Positions 1 to 6,005 of a stretch of 6,005 bases of DNA are shown piece by piece. Position 1 is the first letter of the stretch, and each line of letters opens with the position of its first letter. Origin of the DNA: an uncultured Garciella sp. Lineage in GTDB: Bacteria > Bacillota > Clostridia > Eubacteriales > Garciellaceae. A program made the translations under genes and the position numbers. Below the pieces are notes generated by a model. The model made no database searches and was not told the origin of the DNA. It saw only the letters and a program-made list of their open reading frames with translations. Location of the stretch: contig USMD01000106.1 in NCBI GenBank assembly GCA_900555725.1, positions 1 to 6,005 of the forward strand, read 5' to 3'.

Positions 1-142
1 AACTTAATTAGATAGATTATACTTTAAATTTATTTGCAAGTTTCGCAATTATCTATACAATTTTTCTATTATTTCTATAGGTTTTTCTTTCTTTATTATG
101 TCTAAAATCCATAAAAATTAACAAAGCTGTTGAATTCTTTCT

Positions 143-170
143 TTGAAAATATTCCTTAGGAAAATACTAT
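143..170 (+). promoter_or_regulatory. Possible sigma-A-type promoter of the small cysteine-protein gene
   Basis: TTGAAA at 143-148 matches the -35 consensus at five of six positions. TACTAT at 165-170, after a 16-base spacer, matches the -10 consensus at four of six. Transcription would start near 177 and leave a leader of about 64 bases before the TTG start at 241. In such AT-rich DNA, matches of this quality arise often by chance. I saw no clear sporulation-sigma alternative. Confidence 0.3.
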
Positions 171-226
171 TTTTTAACACCCTCCCAAGCTGATTTATTT
201 TCTATTATTGGTTAAACTAATTGTAC

Positions 227-234
227 AGGAGGTG
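227..234 (+). promoter_or_regulatory. Ribosome binding site that fixes a TTG start
   Basis: AGGAGGTG is a near-perfect Shine-Dalgarno sequence whose GGAGG core ends 8 bases before TTG at 241. An upstream in-frame TTG at 208 would place this site inside the coding region and has no such signal of its own, so 241 is the better start. CCTCC at 181-185 could pair with the GGAGG core across a 42-base loop, but this is only five base pairs. Confidence 0.75.
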
Positions 235-240
235 GTTTCT

Positions 241-405
241 TTGACCATCATAAATTGTACCGCTAATTGTATCTACCAAGATAATGGAAAGTGCTCCTTC
301 GATCATGTAGATACAGCTACTTGTACCACTGACCAGGATTGTGTCTTCTTTCAAGAAAAAACAAAAAAAGAAACTTTTCAGCCTTCTAACAAAAAGGAAT
401 TTTAG
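241..405 (+). CDS. Small cysteine-rich DUF1540-like protein
   Basis: This encodes a 54-residue protein of unknown function. It has five cysteines at residues 6, 10, 18, 28 and 34, in the order C-x3-C-x7-C-x9-C-x5-C, with an INC...CIY...GKC...C...DCVFF pattern. This matches the DUF1540 family as I recall it: short cysteine-rich proteins common in Clostridia and Bacilli. The spacing suggests metal binding or disulfide bonding, which is inference. There is no signal peptide or membrane segment. The tail (about 39-54) is lysine-rich, polar and probably disordered. The TTG start is chosen from the AGGAGGTG site at 227-234; starting at 208 would add 11 residues that look non-homologous and would absorb that site. 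The gene stands alone, convergent with the permease at 662-2050. No simple terminator directly follows the stop; the nearest structure is the inverted-repeat element beginning at 448. Confidence 0.8.
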   Translation: MTIINCTANCIYQDNGKCSFDHVDTATCTTDQDCVFFQEKTKKETFQPSNKKEF

Positions 406-447
406 ATAAATCTTCCATTATTTGTACAAGTAAGCGGGATATCCTAT

Positions 448-646
448 AAAAAGAGGCTGTTGTAAACTTATTTTTATCTTGTTTAAAACAATTGTGTCAT
501 AGATGTTTCATGTTGGGCGACTTAAGTATCCCTCTCCCCACCTTGTTTTATTTTTAGGAAAAGAGGTCATTTGTGAAGCAGCGAATAGAAACATCTATGA
601 CAATAGAGCATATATTGTTTTTATTCATTTGCAACAACCTCTTTTT
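448..646. repeat. 199-bp nested inverted-repeat element (MITE-like or IS remnant)
   Basis: Three nested pairs of arms are visible. The outer arms, 448-467 and 627-646, match at 17 of 20 positions and start with AAAAAGAGG. The middle arms, 485-492 and 614-621, are 8 of 8 (AAAACAAT/ATTGTTTT). The inner arms, 495-509 and 588-602, are a perfect 15 bp (TGTCATAGATGTTTC and its reverse complement). The 78-base centre (510-587) can form a small further hairpin, CCTCT 531-535 with AGAGG 562-566. TA occurs close to both ends (446-447 and 647-648), as a short target duplication would look, but this is weak in AT-rich DNA. No transposase is encoded. It could be a non-autonomous element, an internally deleted IS, or a large structured RNA or terminator between the convergent genes. 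The structure is seen directly; the mobile origin is inferred. Confidence 0.6.
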
Positions 647-661
647 TACACTATTTAAACC

Positions 662-2050
662 TCACACAAAAAACATAGCCACAATAGTAGTAGCAGCCAA
701 TCCAATCATAACCGGTTTAAAGTTTCTCCTTGCTAATTCCATAACATCTACATTACAAATAGCAGCAACCGGTACAATACTCCATGGTATAATGGTTCCT
801 CCCCCTATCCAAATAGCTGCAATCTGTCCCAGAGCCGCAAGAACTGCAACGCTTCCTTTAATGGCTGTTCCAAATACCCGGGCAACAGAACCTGCTAGAG
901 CCATACCCGAAAATCCAGATCCATCCAATCCCGTAATAGACCCTACAATGGTTTCCGTAATAGCAGCAACAGGAATATTAAGTGGTACACTTTTAGCTAG
1001 CAATAATCCCATATCTGAAAGAATTCCCTGGGAATTGGCCGGCAAAATGTTCTCCCCAAAAACTGATTGAATTGGAGTAATTTCTCCCATATAAAAAAAG
1101 GCTGCAATAGGGATAATAGGCCCAAATATTGTGATTCCAAAAACAAATCCGTCCCTTATATATTCAGTAATTTTATCCAATGCTTTGCTTTTATACTCCA
1201 GCATAGTAAAGGCAATCATGATAGCAGTTGCCGTTCCACCTACCAAGGCAGTTGCATCTCCTCCTGTTAACCCAAAGATAAACATTCCTATGATATCTAA
1301 TAAAAAAGCGATTGGTACAATTATCGCTGCCCACTTAGCCACTTTTCCGATCTCTTTTGTTTGGGATTGCTCCTCCCATTGAGGGTTGGTTTGAGGAGCT
1401 ACAATTTTTCCCGATGCCATATCTCTTTTTAAAAAAATAAAGGCACAAATAACACTAACCACACTCATAGTAAGTATCAAAGGCATTCCTTTCCCCATCA
1501 CATCCGTTACCTCTATCCCTGCAGCAACGGCTGTAATCGCTGGAGCCCCTTGAATAATATAATCAGTGGATAAAGCAACCCCATGACCAAATAAATTGAT
1601 AGCTACGGCAAAACCTATGGCTGGTAAACCTGCCTTTAGGGCGATAGGAAGGAGTACCGCCCCTACCAATGGAGTAGTAGGAGAAGGCCAGAAGAACCAG
1701 GAAATCAGCAGCATAATGATTCCAGAAACCCAAAAGGCAATAGTGGGACTCTTGATGATTTTGGCAGCTGGCGCCACCATAATCGTATTAGCTCCTATAT
1801 CCTCTAGCATCTTGGACATAGCAACGATGATAGAAATAACAAAAATGACACTCATCAACTCTATCCCTGCCACTAGAAAACTGTCAAAAATTCCCCGAAT
1901 TCCTGAAACAAAGGATCCTGTTCCAACGAAACCGATCAGAAAAATTCCTACTATACAAGGTATAATAGTGTCTTTTCGCATTGCCATAATAATTAAAATA
2001 ACTACTATCATAACCACGTACACCCAATGTATAGTTGTAATCTCTAACAT
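662..2050 (-). CDS. Multi-spanning membrane permease, substrate unknown (ion-transporter-superfamily-like)
   Basis: A 462-residue, very hydrophobic inner-membrane protein with roughly 11-12 spanning segments, for example near residues 9-26, 28-48, 62-80, 104-122, 186-207, 240-260, 265-284, 301-322 and 444-462. A charged cytoplasmic-type loop lies at about 208-238. Glycine- and proline-rich stretches that look like re-entrant hairpins occur in both halves: SPTTP at 123-127 and QGAP at 167-170, then GLDGSGFSG at 374-382 and GGGTIIPWS at 416-424. This two-half layout fits secondary carriers of the ion-transporter type (CitMHS, GntP, DASS and SCFA-transporter relatives), which move organic acids with H+ or Na+. 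I cannot name the substrate. The start at 2050 is preferred over the in-frame ATG at 2083 because GAGGGGG lies 6 bases upstream of 2050, while 2083 has no ribosome binding site. It is the last gene after oppF, 64 bases downstream, and its ribosome binding site lies in a hairpin. Confidence 0.82.
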   Translation of the reverse strand: MLEITTIHWVYVVMIVVILIIMAMRKDTIIPCIVGIFLIGFVGTGSFVSGIRGIFDSFLVAGIELMSVIFVISIIVAMSKMLEDIGANTIMVAPAAKIIKSPTIAFWVSGIIMLLISWFFWPSPTTPLVGAVLLPIALKAGLPAIGFAVAINLFGHGVALSTDYIIQGAPAITAVAAGIEVTDVMGKGMPLILTMSVVSVICAFIFLKRDMASGKIVAPQTNPQWEEQSQTKEIGKVAKWAAIIVPIAFLLDIIGMFIFGLTGGDATALVGGTATAIMIAFTMLEYKSKALDKITEYIRDGFVFGITIFGPIIPIAAFFYMGEITPIQSVFGENILPANSQGILSDMGLLLAKSVPLNIPVAAITETIVGSITGLDGSGFSGMALAGSVARVFGTAIKGSVAVLAALGQIAAIWIGGGTIIPWSIVPVAAICNVDVMELARRNFKPVMIGLAATTIVAMFFV

Positions 2051-2054
2051 AAAA

Positions 2055-2101
2055 ATCCCCCTCAAAAATATTGTTTCCTTCATATTATTCGAGAGGGGGA
2101 T
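2055..2101 (-). promoter_or_regulatory. Hairpin sequestering the permease ribosome binding site (or attenuator)
   Basis: On the minus strand, ATCCCCCTC (2101-2093) is a perfect 9-bp complement of GAGGGGGAT (2063-2055), with a 29-base loop. The 3' arm contains the whole Shine-Dalgarno sequence of the permease, and its ATG follows only four bases later. The loop can fold further: AATAT (2086-2082) pairs with ATATT (2071-2067). Folding should block translation of the permease. Because the 3' arm is followed by a run of U, the same hairpin could also act as a weak intrinsic terminator after oppF. The inverted repeat is seen directly; the regulatory role is inferred. Confidence 0.5.
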
Positions 2102-2103
2102 GA

Positions 2104-2129
2104 TTAGTGAAAATTTAATTTTCTACTAA
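2104..2129 (-). repeat. AT-rich hairpin across the oppF stop codon
   Basis: TTAGTGAAAATT (2104-2115) and AATTTTCTACTAA (2117-2129) are complementary over 12 bp, with one base at the centre and one bulged T at 2124. The TAA stop of oppF (2117-2115) lies at the apex. There is no following T tract, so a terminator is unlikely. Protection of the upstream message or a processing site are possibilities. All pairs but three are A-T, so the hairpin may be weak. Confidence 0.4.
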
Positions 2130-3080
2130 ATGGCATGCTACAAAATGTTCAGCTTCTATTTTCCTAAATTCTGGTGAAGTCTTTTTACAAATATCCATTG
2201 CATTTCTACATCGTCCAGCAAATTTGCATCCCCTAGGGGGATTTATAGGACTAGGTACATCTCCTTTTAATATAATCCTCTCTCTTTTACGTTCTACCTC
2301 AGGATCAGGAATAGGAATGGCAGAAAACAAAGCCTTAGTATATGGATGAAGAGGATTTTCATATAATTCCTCACTGGTAGTCAATTCTACAATATTGCCT
2401 AGGTACATAACCGCAATACGATCAGAAATATGTTTTATCATACTCAAATCATGGGCAATAAATAGATAAGTTAATCTTAGTTCCTGTTGGAGTTTTATCA
2501 GTAAATTTATCACTTGGGCTTGAATGGACACATCAAGGGCAGATATCGGTTCATCGCAGATAATAAACTTAGGCTCAATGGCCAAAGCCCTTGCAATTCC
2601 AATCCGTTGTCTTTGTCCTCCACTAAACTCATGGGCGAAACGATTGGCGTGCTCTTTATTTAATCCCACTGTTTCTAAAAGCTCATAAATTCTCTCTAAT
2701 CTTTTCTTTCCCCTATAAAGGCCGTGAATATCAATTCCTTCCCCGATAATATCTCCAACGGTCATACGGGGATTCAAAGAAGCATAGGGATCTTGAAAGA
2801 TCATTTGGGCTTGCTTTGTAAAATTCCTAAGCTCTTTTTTTTTCATAGCATAGACATTTTTCCCATTAAAAATCATTTCTCCTTCAGTTGCAGGATATAG
2901 ACGAATCATGGTTCTTCCAGCAGTAGATTTTCCACAACCAGACTCTCCCACAAGACCTAGGGTTTCTCCCTCATAAATATCAAAGGTAATACCATCTACG
3001 GCTTTTAATATTTGATTTTTACCAACAGGAAAATGTTTTTTTAAGTTTCTAATTTCTACTAATTTTTTACGTTGTTTCAT
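2115..3080 (-). CDS. oppF: Oligopeptide ABC transporter ATP-binding protein OppF
   Basis: A 321-residue cytoplasmic ATPase of the Opp/Dpp peptide importer. It pairs with OppD to drive uptake through OppB/OppC. The ABC motifs are in order and intact: Walker A GESGCGKS 45-52, Q-loop Gln96 in FQDP, signature FSGGQRQR 152-159, Walker B FIICDEP 172-178 with Asp176 and Glu177, D-loop SALD 180-183, and H-loop His210. The C-terminal oligopeptide-transporter extension has HPYTKAL at 245-251 and cysteines at 285, 291, 298 and 316. It is called OppF rather than OppD from its place after OppD and its SGGQRQR signature. The length is normal for the family. Its ATG overlaps the end of oppD by 14 bp, and AAAGGGAG (3096-3089) lies 8 bases upstream within oppD, so translation is probably coupled. 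The permease gene follows. Confidence 0.95.
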   Translation of the reverse strand: MKQRKKLVEIRNLKKHFPVGKNQILKAVDGITFDIYEGETLGLVGESGCGKSTAGRTMIRLYPATEGEMIFNGKNVYAMKKKELRNFTKQAQMIFQDPYASLNPRMTVGDIIGEGIDIHGLYRGKKRLERIYELLETVGLNKEHANRFAHEFSGGQRQRIGIARALAIEPKFIICDEPISALDVSIQAQVINLLIKLQQELRLTYLFIAHDLSMIKHISDRIAVMYLGNIVELTTSEELYENPLHPYTKALFSAIPIPDPEVERKRERIILKGDVPSPINPPRGCKFAGRCRNAMDICKKTSPEFRKIEAEHFVACHLVEN

Positions 3081-4095
3081 GGCTTGCTCTCCCTTTCTTA
3101 ACTGGGTTTTCTACCTTTGGTGCTAAGGGATGTTCTAACCAACAAGCTATTCTATGATAACTACTTATATGAGTATATTCTGGCATATGATCTCTACATA
3201 CTTTCATAGCATATTCACATCTTGAAGCAAAAGGACATCCAGATGGCGGAACAAATAAATCAGGCGGTGTTCCTTCTATAGGTTCTAGTTTTTCTTTTTT
3301 ACCTAAATCTAATCTAGGAACAGATTTCATCAATCCCCAGGTATAGGGATGTTTTGCATTATAAAATATTTCATCTAAGAGACCACTTTCTATTACAATC
3401 CCTGCATACATTACAAGAACTCTTTGTACTACATTTGCTACGACACCCAGATCATGGGTAATTAATATAATTGAAGTATCTAATCTTTTTTGAAGCTCTT
3501 CCATTAATTCAAGAATCTGTGCCTGAATGGTTACATCTAAAGCAGTAGTAGGTTCATCTGCAATTAAAAGACTGGGATTGCAAGCAAGGGCAATGGCAAT
3601 CATCACCCTTTGTCTCATTCCTCCACTAAATTCATGGGGGTATTGATGAACTCTCTTTTGGGGATTAGGAATCCCCACAAGGCGAAGCATTTCAATGGCT
3701 TTTTCCATAGCATCTTTTTTAGACATATTTTGATGTTTTCTTAAACCCTCTGCAATCTGTTTCCCTACTGTCATAGTGGGATTTAAAGAAGTCATAGGAT
3801 CTTGAAAAATCATTGCAATTTTCGAACCTCTAATAGACTCCATTTCTCTATTGGAAACTTTGGTTAAATCTTTTCCTTGAAATAAAATTTCTCCTTCTTT
3901 GATCCTTCCAGGAGGCATAGAAATCAGTCTCATAATAGATTGGACCGTTACACTTTTTCCACATCCAGATTCCCCTACAATAGCTACTGCCTCCCCTTTA
4001 TTTACATGGAAGGACACTCCTCTAACTGCTTGCACTTCTCCTGCGTAGGTATCAAAGGATACTTTTAAATTTTTTACTTCTAAAACTCTTTCCAT
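3067..4095 (-). CDS. oppD: Oligopeptide ABC transporter ATP-binding protein OppD
   Basis: A 342-residue cytoplasmic ATPase, partner of OppF in the peptide importer. Walker A GESGCGKS is at 41-48, Q-loop Gln98 in FQDP, signature FSGGMRQR 156-163 (the SGGMRQR form typical of OppD/DppD), Walker B LLIADEP 176-182 with Asp180 and Glu181, D-loop TALD 184-187, and H-loop His214. The C-terminal extension has HPYTWGL at 249-255, a SGCPFASRC segment, and cysteines at 287, 293, 300 and 318. These correspond to the cysteines that bind a [4Fe-4S] cluster in characterised OppD/DppD proteins (established for relatives, inferred here). The ATG at 4095 follows AAGGGGGAG with 6 bases between; that site touches the oppC stop codon. 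The gap to oppC is 14 bp, and the gene end overlaps the oppF start by 14 bp. Confidence 0.95.
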   Translation of the reverse strand: MERVLEVKNLKVSFDTYAGEVQAVRGVSFHVNKGEAVAIVGESGCGKSVTVQSIMRLISMPPGRIKEGEILFQGKDLTKVSNREMESIRGSKIAMIFQDPMTSLNPTMTVGKQIAEGLRKHQNMSKKDAMEKAIEMLRLVGIPNPQKRVHQYPHEFSGGMRQRVMIAIALACNPSLLIADEPTTALDVTIQAQILELMEELQKRLDTSIILITHDLGVVANVVQRVLVMYAGIVIESGLLDEIFYNAKHPYTWGLMKSVPRLDLGKKEKLEPIEGTPPDLFVPPSGCPFASRCEYAMKVCRDHMPEYTHISSYHRIACWLEHPLAPKVENPVKKGRASHETT

Positions 4096-4101
4096 TTGAC
4101 T

Positions 4102-4110
4102 CTCCCCCTT
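4102..4110 (-). promoter_or_regulatory. Ribosome binding site of oppD at the oppC stop
   Basis: AAGGGGGAG on the minus strand lies 6 bases before the oppD ATG (4095), and its first base is the last base of the oppC TAA stop. This arrangement favours re-use of ribosomes that finish oppC. The G-run form resembles the GAGGGGG site of the downstream permease. Confidence 0.65.
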
Positions 4111-5033
4111 TAGTCCCGTAATTTCGGATCCAAGGCATCCCTTAGTCCATCTCCAAATAAATTAAACGCAAATATAGTTAAACTAATAAAAATCCCAGGA
4201 AGAATCAGCTCATGGGGATAAAACCTTAATACCTTGGTTCCTTCATCAGCCAAAACCCCCCAACTAGCTTTAGGTGGTCTGATTCCCAAACCAAGATAGC
4301 TCAGAAAAGCTTCACTAAAAATAGCAGAAGGAATGGTAAGGGTCATTTCTACAATAATAGGACCTAAAATATTGGGAATTAAGTGCTTAAAAATAATTCT
4401 TTTTTTATCCGCTCCTAGAGCACGGGCTGCCAACACAAATTCCTGCTGTTTTAATTGAAGTACTTGACCCCTTACCAAGCGAGCCATACTCAGCCAACTG
4501 GTAATTCCAAAGGCAATAATAAGGGTTTTCACTCCCGGTTCCATAACGATTAACAAGAGAATGTTTAGGAGAGTTCCAGGGATCGTCATAATGACATCTA
4601 CAATTCTCATCATGATATTATCTACCCTTCCACCTATATAACCAGCAATCCCACCATAGGTAACGCCAATTACCAAAGCAATGATTGCAACTACAACTCC
4701 TATAAAAATAGAAACCCGTCCTCCATACCATACCCTAGAAAAAAGATCTCTTCCTAAGGAATCAGTACCAAAAATATGTCCCTCCTCCCCAGGCGATAGG
4801 TTTGTTTTTGTATAATCTTGCTCATAATATTCATAGGACACCATGTAGGGGCCAAAAATACACATAAAAATAATTATAATTAATATTCCTAAGGATACCA
4901 CTGCTAATTTATTTTTCTTGAGTCTCCTCCAAGCATCTTGCCAATAGGTTAATCTTGGCCGTACAATAGCTTGACTTTGTTCTAAATCCTTTTCTACCCT
5001 TTCAAAATCTTGCTTTGTTAATGTTTTATTCAT
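4110..5033 (-). CDS. oppC: Oligopeptide ABC transporter permease OppC
   Basis: A 307-residue inner-membrane permease that forms the translocation pore with OppB. A cytoplasmic N-terminal region of about 42 residues ends in LKKNKLAVVSLG, followed by a first membrane helix at about 43-65 and an extracytoplasmic segment with FGTDSLGRD at 88-96, a hallmark of OppC/DppC proteins. Further helices lie at about 107-132, 146-164, 168-184, 222-246 and 275-295. The cytoplasmic EAA coupling loop, which contacts the ATPases, is at about 198-221 (FVLAARALGA...FKHLIPN). The C-terminus, GDGLRDALDPKLRD, is the typical family ending. Length and sequence closely resemble Bacillus OppC as I recall it. It starts 12 bp after oppB, with a strong AGGAGGTG that overlaps the oppB stop. 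Confidence 0.95.
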   Translation of the reverse strand: MNKTLTKQDFERVEKDLEQSQAIVRPRLTYWQDAWRRLKKNKLAVVSLGILIIIIFMCIFGPYMVSYEYYEQDYTKTNLSPGEEGHIFGTDSLGRDLFSRVWYGGRVSIFIGVVVAIIALVIGVTYGGIAGYIGGRVDNIMMRIVDVIMTIPGTLLNILLLIVMEPGVKTLIIAFGITSWLSMARLVRGQVLQLKQQEFVLAARALGADKKRIIFKHLIPNILGPIIVEMTLTIPSAIFSEAFLSYLGLGIRPPKASWGVLADEGTKVLRFYPHELILPGIFISLTIFAFNLFGDGLRDALDPKLRD

Positions 5034-5039
5034 CTATCC

Positions 5040-5047
5040 CACCTCCT
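5040..5047 (-). promoter_or_regulatory. Ribosome binding site of oppC overlapping the oppB stop
   Basis: AGGAGGTG on the minus strand overlaps the TAG stop codon of oppB (5048-5046) and lies 6 bases before the oppC ATG at 5033. Such an overlap favours translational coupling of the two permease subunits, which are needed in equal amounts. Confidence 0.7.
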
Positions 5048-5966
5048 ATTGGGCAACCTTGATTCTCGGATCAATAAGTCCATAAACAATATCGATTAAA
5101 AGATTTAAAAATACCAAGAAGGCTCCATAAAATATGGTAGTTCCTAAAATAACTGGGTAGTCCAAGTTTTGAATTCCTATTACAAAATATTTTCCTAATC
5201 CAGGAATAGCAAAAATCTTTTCTATCACAAAAGTACCAGTTAATATAGCCGCAATTAAGGGACCTAAGGATGTAACAATAGGTAAAATGGCATTTCGAAT
5301 GATATGTCTCCATACAATCATTCCCTTTCTTAATCCCTTTGCTCTCGCTGTTTTAATATAATCTTGCTCTAAAACCTCTAGGGTTGTGGCACGAATCATT
5401 CTAGCCTGAGAAGCAAGAATTCTAGAACCTAATGCAATAGTAGGTAAAATGGTAAATAGAAAGCCTTTCCATTGGGCAACAGGGAAAACATCCCACTTTA
5501 CTGCAAAAAAATATTGAAGGAGTGCTCCTATAATAAAATTTGGTACCGATACCCCAAGAACTGCAACAATCATGGTAATATAGTCTAAAGTTTTATTATG
5601 ATGAAGAGCTGCTAATACCCCTAGAGTTAAACCTATGGTAATTCCAAAAATTAAAGATTGAATTCCTAAATGGGCAGAATAAGGAAAGGTGTCTGCAATA
5701 ATATCATTTACCGTACGGCTTTGTTGCTCCATAGAATAGCCTAAATCTCCTTGAAGTAAATTTCCCATATAGGTAAAGTACTGTACAATAAGTGGTTTAT
5801 CTAATCCATAATATTCCTTTAAGTTCTCTATGACCTCTGGTGGTAATCTCTTCTGATCGCTAAAGGGATCTCCTGGTACAGCATTCATTAAGAAAAATGT
5901 AATGGTAGCTAATATCCAAATGGTAATCAAAGAAATTCCAATTCTTTTTAAAATATATTTTTTCAC
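5046..5966 (-). CDS. oppB: Oligopeptide ABC transporter permease OppB
   Basis: A 306-residue inner-membrane permease, partner of OppC. The N-terminal helix at about 9-29 is followed by the extracytoplasmic segment PGDPFSDQKRLPPEV (31-45) and YGLDKPLIVQY (53-63), both characteristic of OppB. Further helices lie at about 100-121, 128-153, 168-186, 228-250 and 275-297. The EAA coupling loop is at about 203-225 (YIKTARAKGL...WRHIIRN). The ending GLIDPRIK is typical of the family. Full length compared with Bacillus OppB (about 311 residues). The start is GTG at 5966, supported by AAAGGAG 7 bases upstream. It is the first opp gene seen. With only 39 bases upstream, neither the operon promoter nor an oppA binding-protein gene can be judged. 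Confidence 0.95.
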   Translation of the reverse strand: MKKYILKRIGISLITIWILATITFFLMNAVPGDPFSDQKRLPPEVIENLKEYYGLDKPLIVQYFTYMGNLLQGDLGYSMEQQSRTVNDIIADTFPYSAHLGIQSLIFGITIGLTLGVLAALHHNKTLDYITMIVAVLGVSVPNFIIGALLQYFFAVKWDVFPVAQWKGFLFTILPTIALGSRILASQARMIRATTLEVLEQDYIKTARAKGLRKGMIVWRHIIRNAILPIVTSLGPLIAAILTGTFVIEKIFAIPGLGKYFVIGIQNLDYPVILGTTIFYGAFLVFLNLLIDIVYGLIDPRIKVAQ

Positions 5967-5973
5967 CTATATT

Positions 5974-5980
5974 CTCCTTT
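5974..5980 (-). promoter_or_regulatory. Ribosome binding site of oppB (GTG start)
   Basis: AAAGGAG on the minus strand lies 7 bases before GTG at 5966. It supports GTG as the true start, since no ATG lies nearby upstream. Confidence 0.7.
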
Positions 5981-6005
5981 CCCAATCTTTATAAAGTACA
6001 AAGGC

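Noticed and set aside
1..142. Short inverted repeats in the AT-rich left edge (for example TTGC/GCAA near 34-48)
   Set aside because: Stems of 4-6 bp in AT-rich DNA are expected by chance. No gene, RNA or terminator could be supported there.
437..444. GGATATCC palindrome beside the inverted-repeat element
   Set aside because: Eight bases alone are too short to assign as an operator or insertion target; it was noted only because it lies next to the element's left end.
573..1070. Plus-strand open frame with GTG start and an upstream GAGG
   Set aside because: It starts inside the inverted-repeat element and then runs antisense through the 3' end of the permease. Its proline/alanine/threonine/isoleucine-rich translation is what the reverse of a hydrophobic gene gives. 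No domain is recognisable, and the GAGG is probably chance.
1067..1382. Two shorter plus-strand open frames opposite the permease
   Set aside because: They are antisense to a well-supported membrane protein and overlap each other, without domain or ribosome binding site.
2051..2083. Upstream ATG at 2083 as the permease start
   Set aside because: It lacks a ribosome binding site, lies in the loop of the hairpin, and would place the strong GAGGGGG site inside the coding region.
1596..2129. 177-codon plus-strand open frame
   Set aside because: It lies wholly opposite the permease and its leader, with low-complexity I/T/A/P composition and no ribosome binding site. It is a shadow of the real gene.
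5071..5313. Minus-strand open frame inside oppB in another frame
   Set aside because: It is cysteine-, tryptophan- and tyrosine-rich, a typical out-of-frame translation, and oppB covers the same bases convincingly.

Overview
The window reads as a low-G+C Firmicutes chromosome, most likely from a clostridial or Alkaliphilus-like spore-former. The evidence is the AT-rich sequence, strong AGGAGG-type ribosome binding sites, TTG and GTG starts, an Opp system resembling that of Bacillus, and a small DUF1540-type cysteine protein. The genus cannot be fixed from the sequence alone.

Layout. Positions 1-240 are AT-rich with no gene, apart from a possible promoter and the ribosome binding site of a short plus-strand gene (241-405, DUF1540-like, TTG start). 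Positions 406-661 carry no gene but hold a 199-bp set of nested inverted repeats (448-646) that resembles a miniature transposable element, an internally deleted IS, or a large hairpin RNA. It lies between two convergent genes. The rest of the window is one minus-strand gene cluster. In transcription order (right to left) it is oppB (5966-5046), oppC (5033-4110), oppD (4095-3067), oppF (3080-2115) and a multi-spanning membrane permease of unassigned substrate (2050-662).

How the genes work together. OppB and OppC form the membrane channel and OppD and OppF the ATPase pair of an oligopeptide/dipeptide importer. The substrate-binding protein OppA is not in the window. The four opp genes are tightly coupled: their gaps are 12 and 14 bp or a 14-bp overlap, and ribosome binding sites touch or overlap the preceding stop codons. 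The permease follows after a longer gap. The interval holds an AT-rich hairpin across the oppF stop and a perfect 9-bp GC-rich inverted repeat whose 3' arm is the permease ribosome binding site. The permease therefore probably shares the operon transcript but is separately controlled, by translation or by attenuation.

The opp operon is ordinary. The parts most worth a second look are the RNA structure at the permease start and the nested inverted-repeat element. No clearly new multi-gene system is visible.
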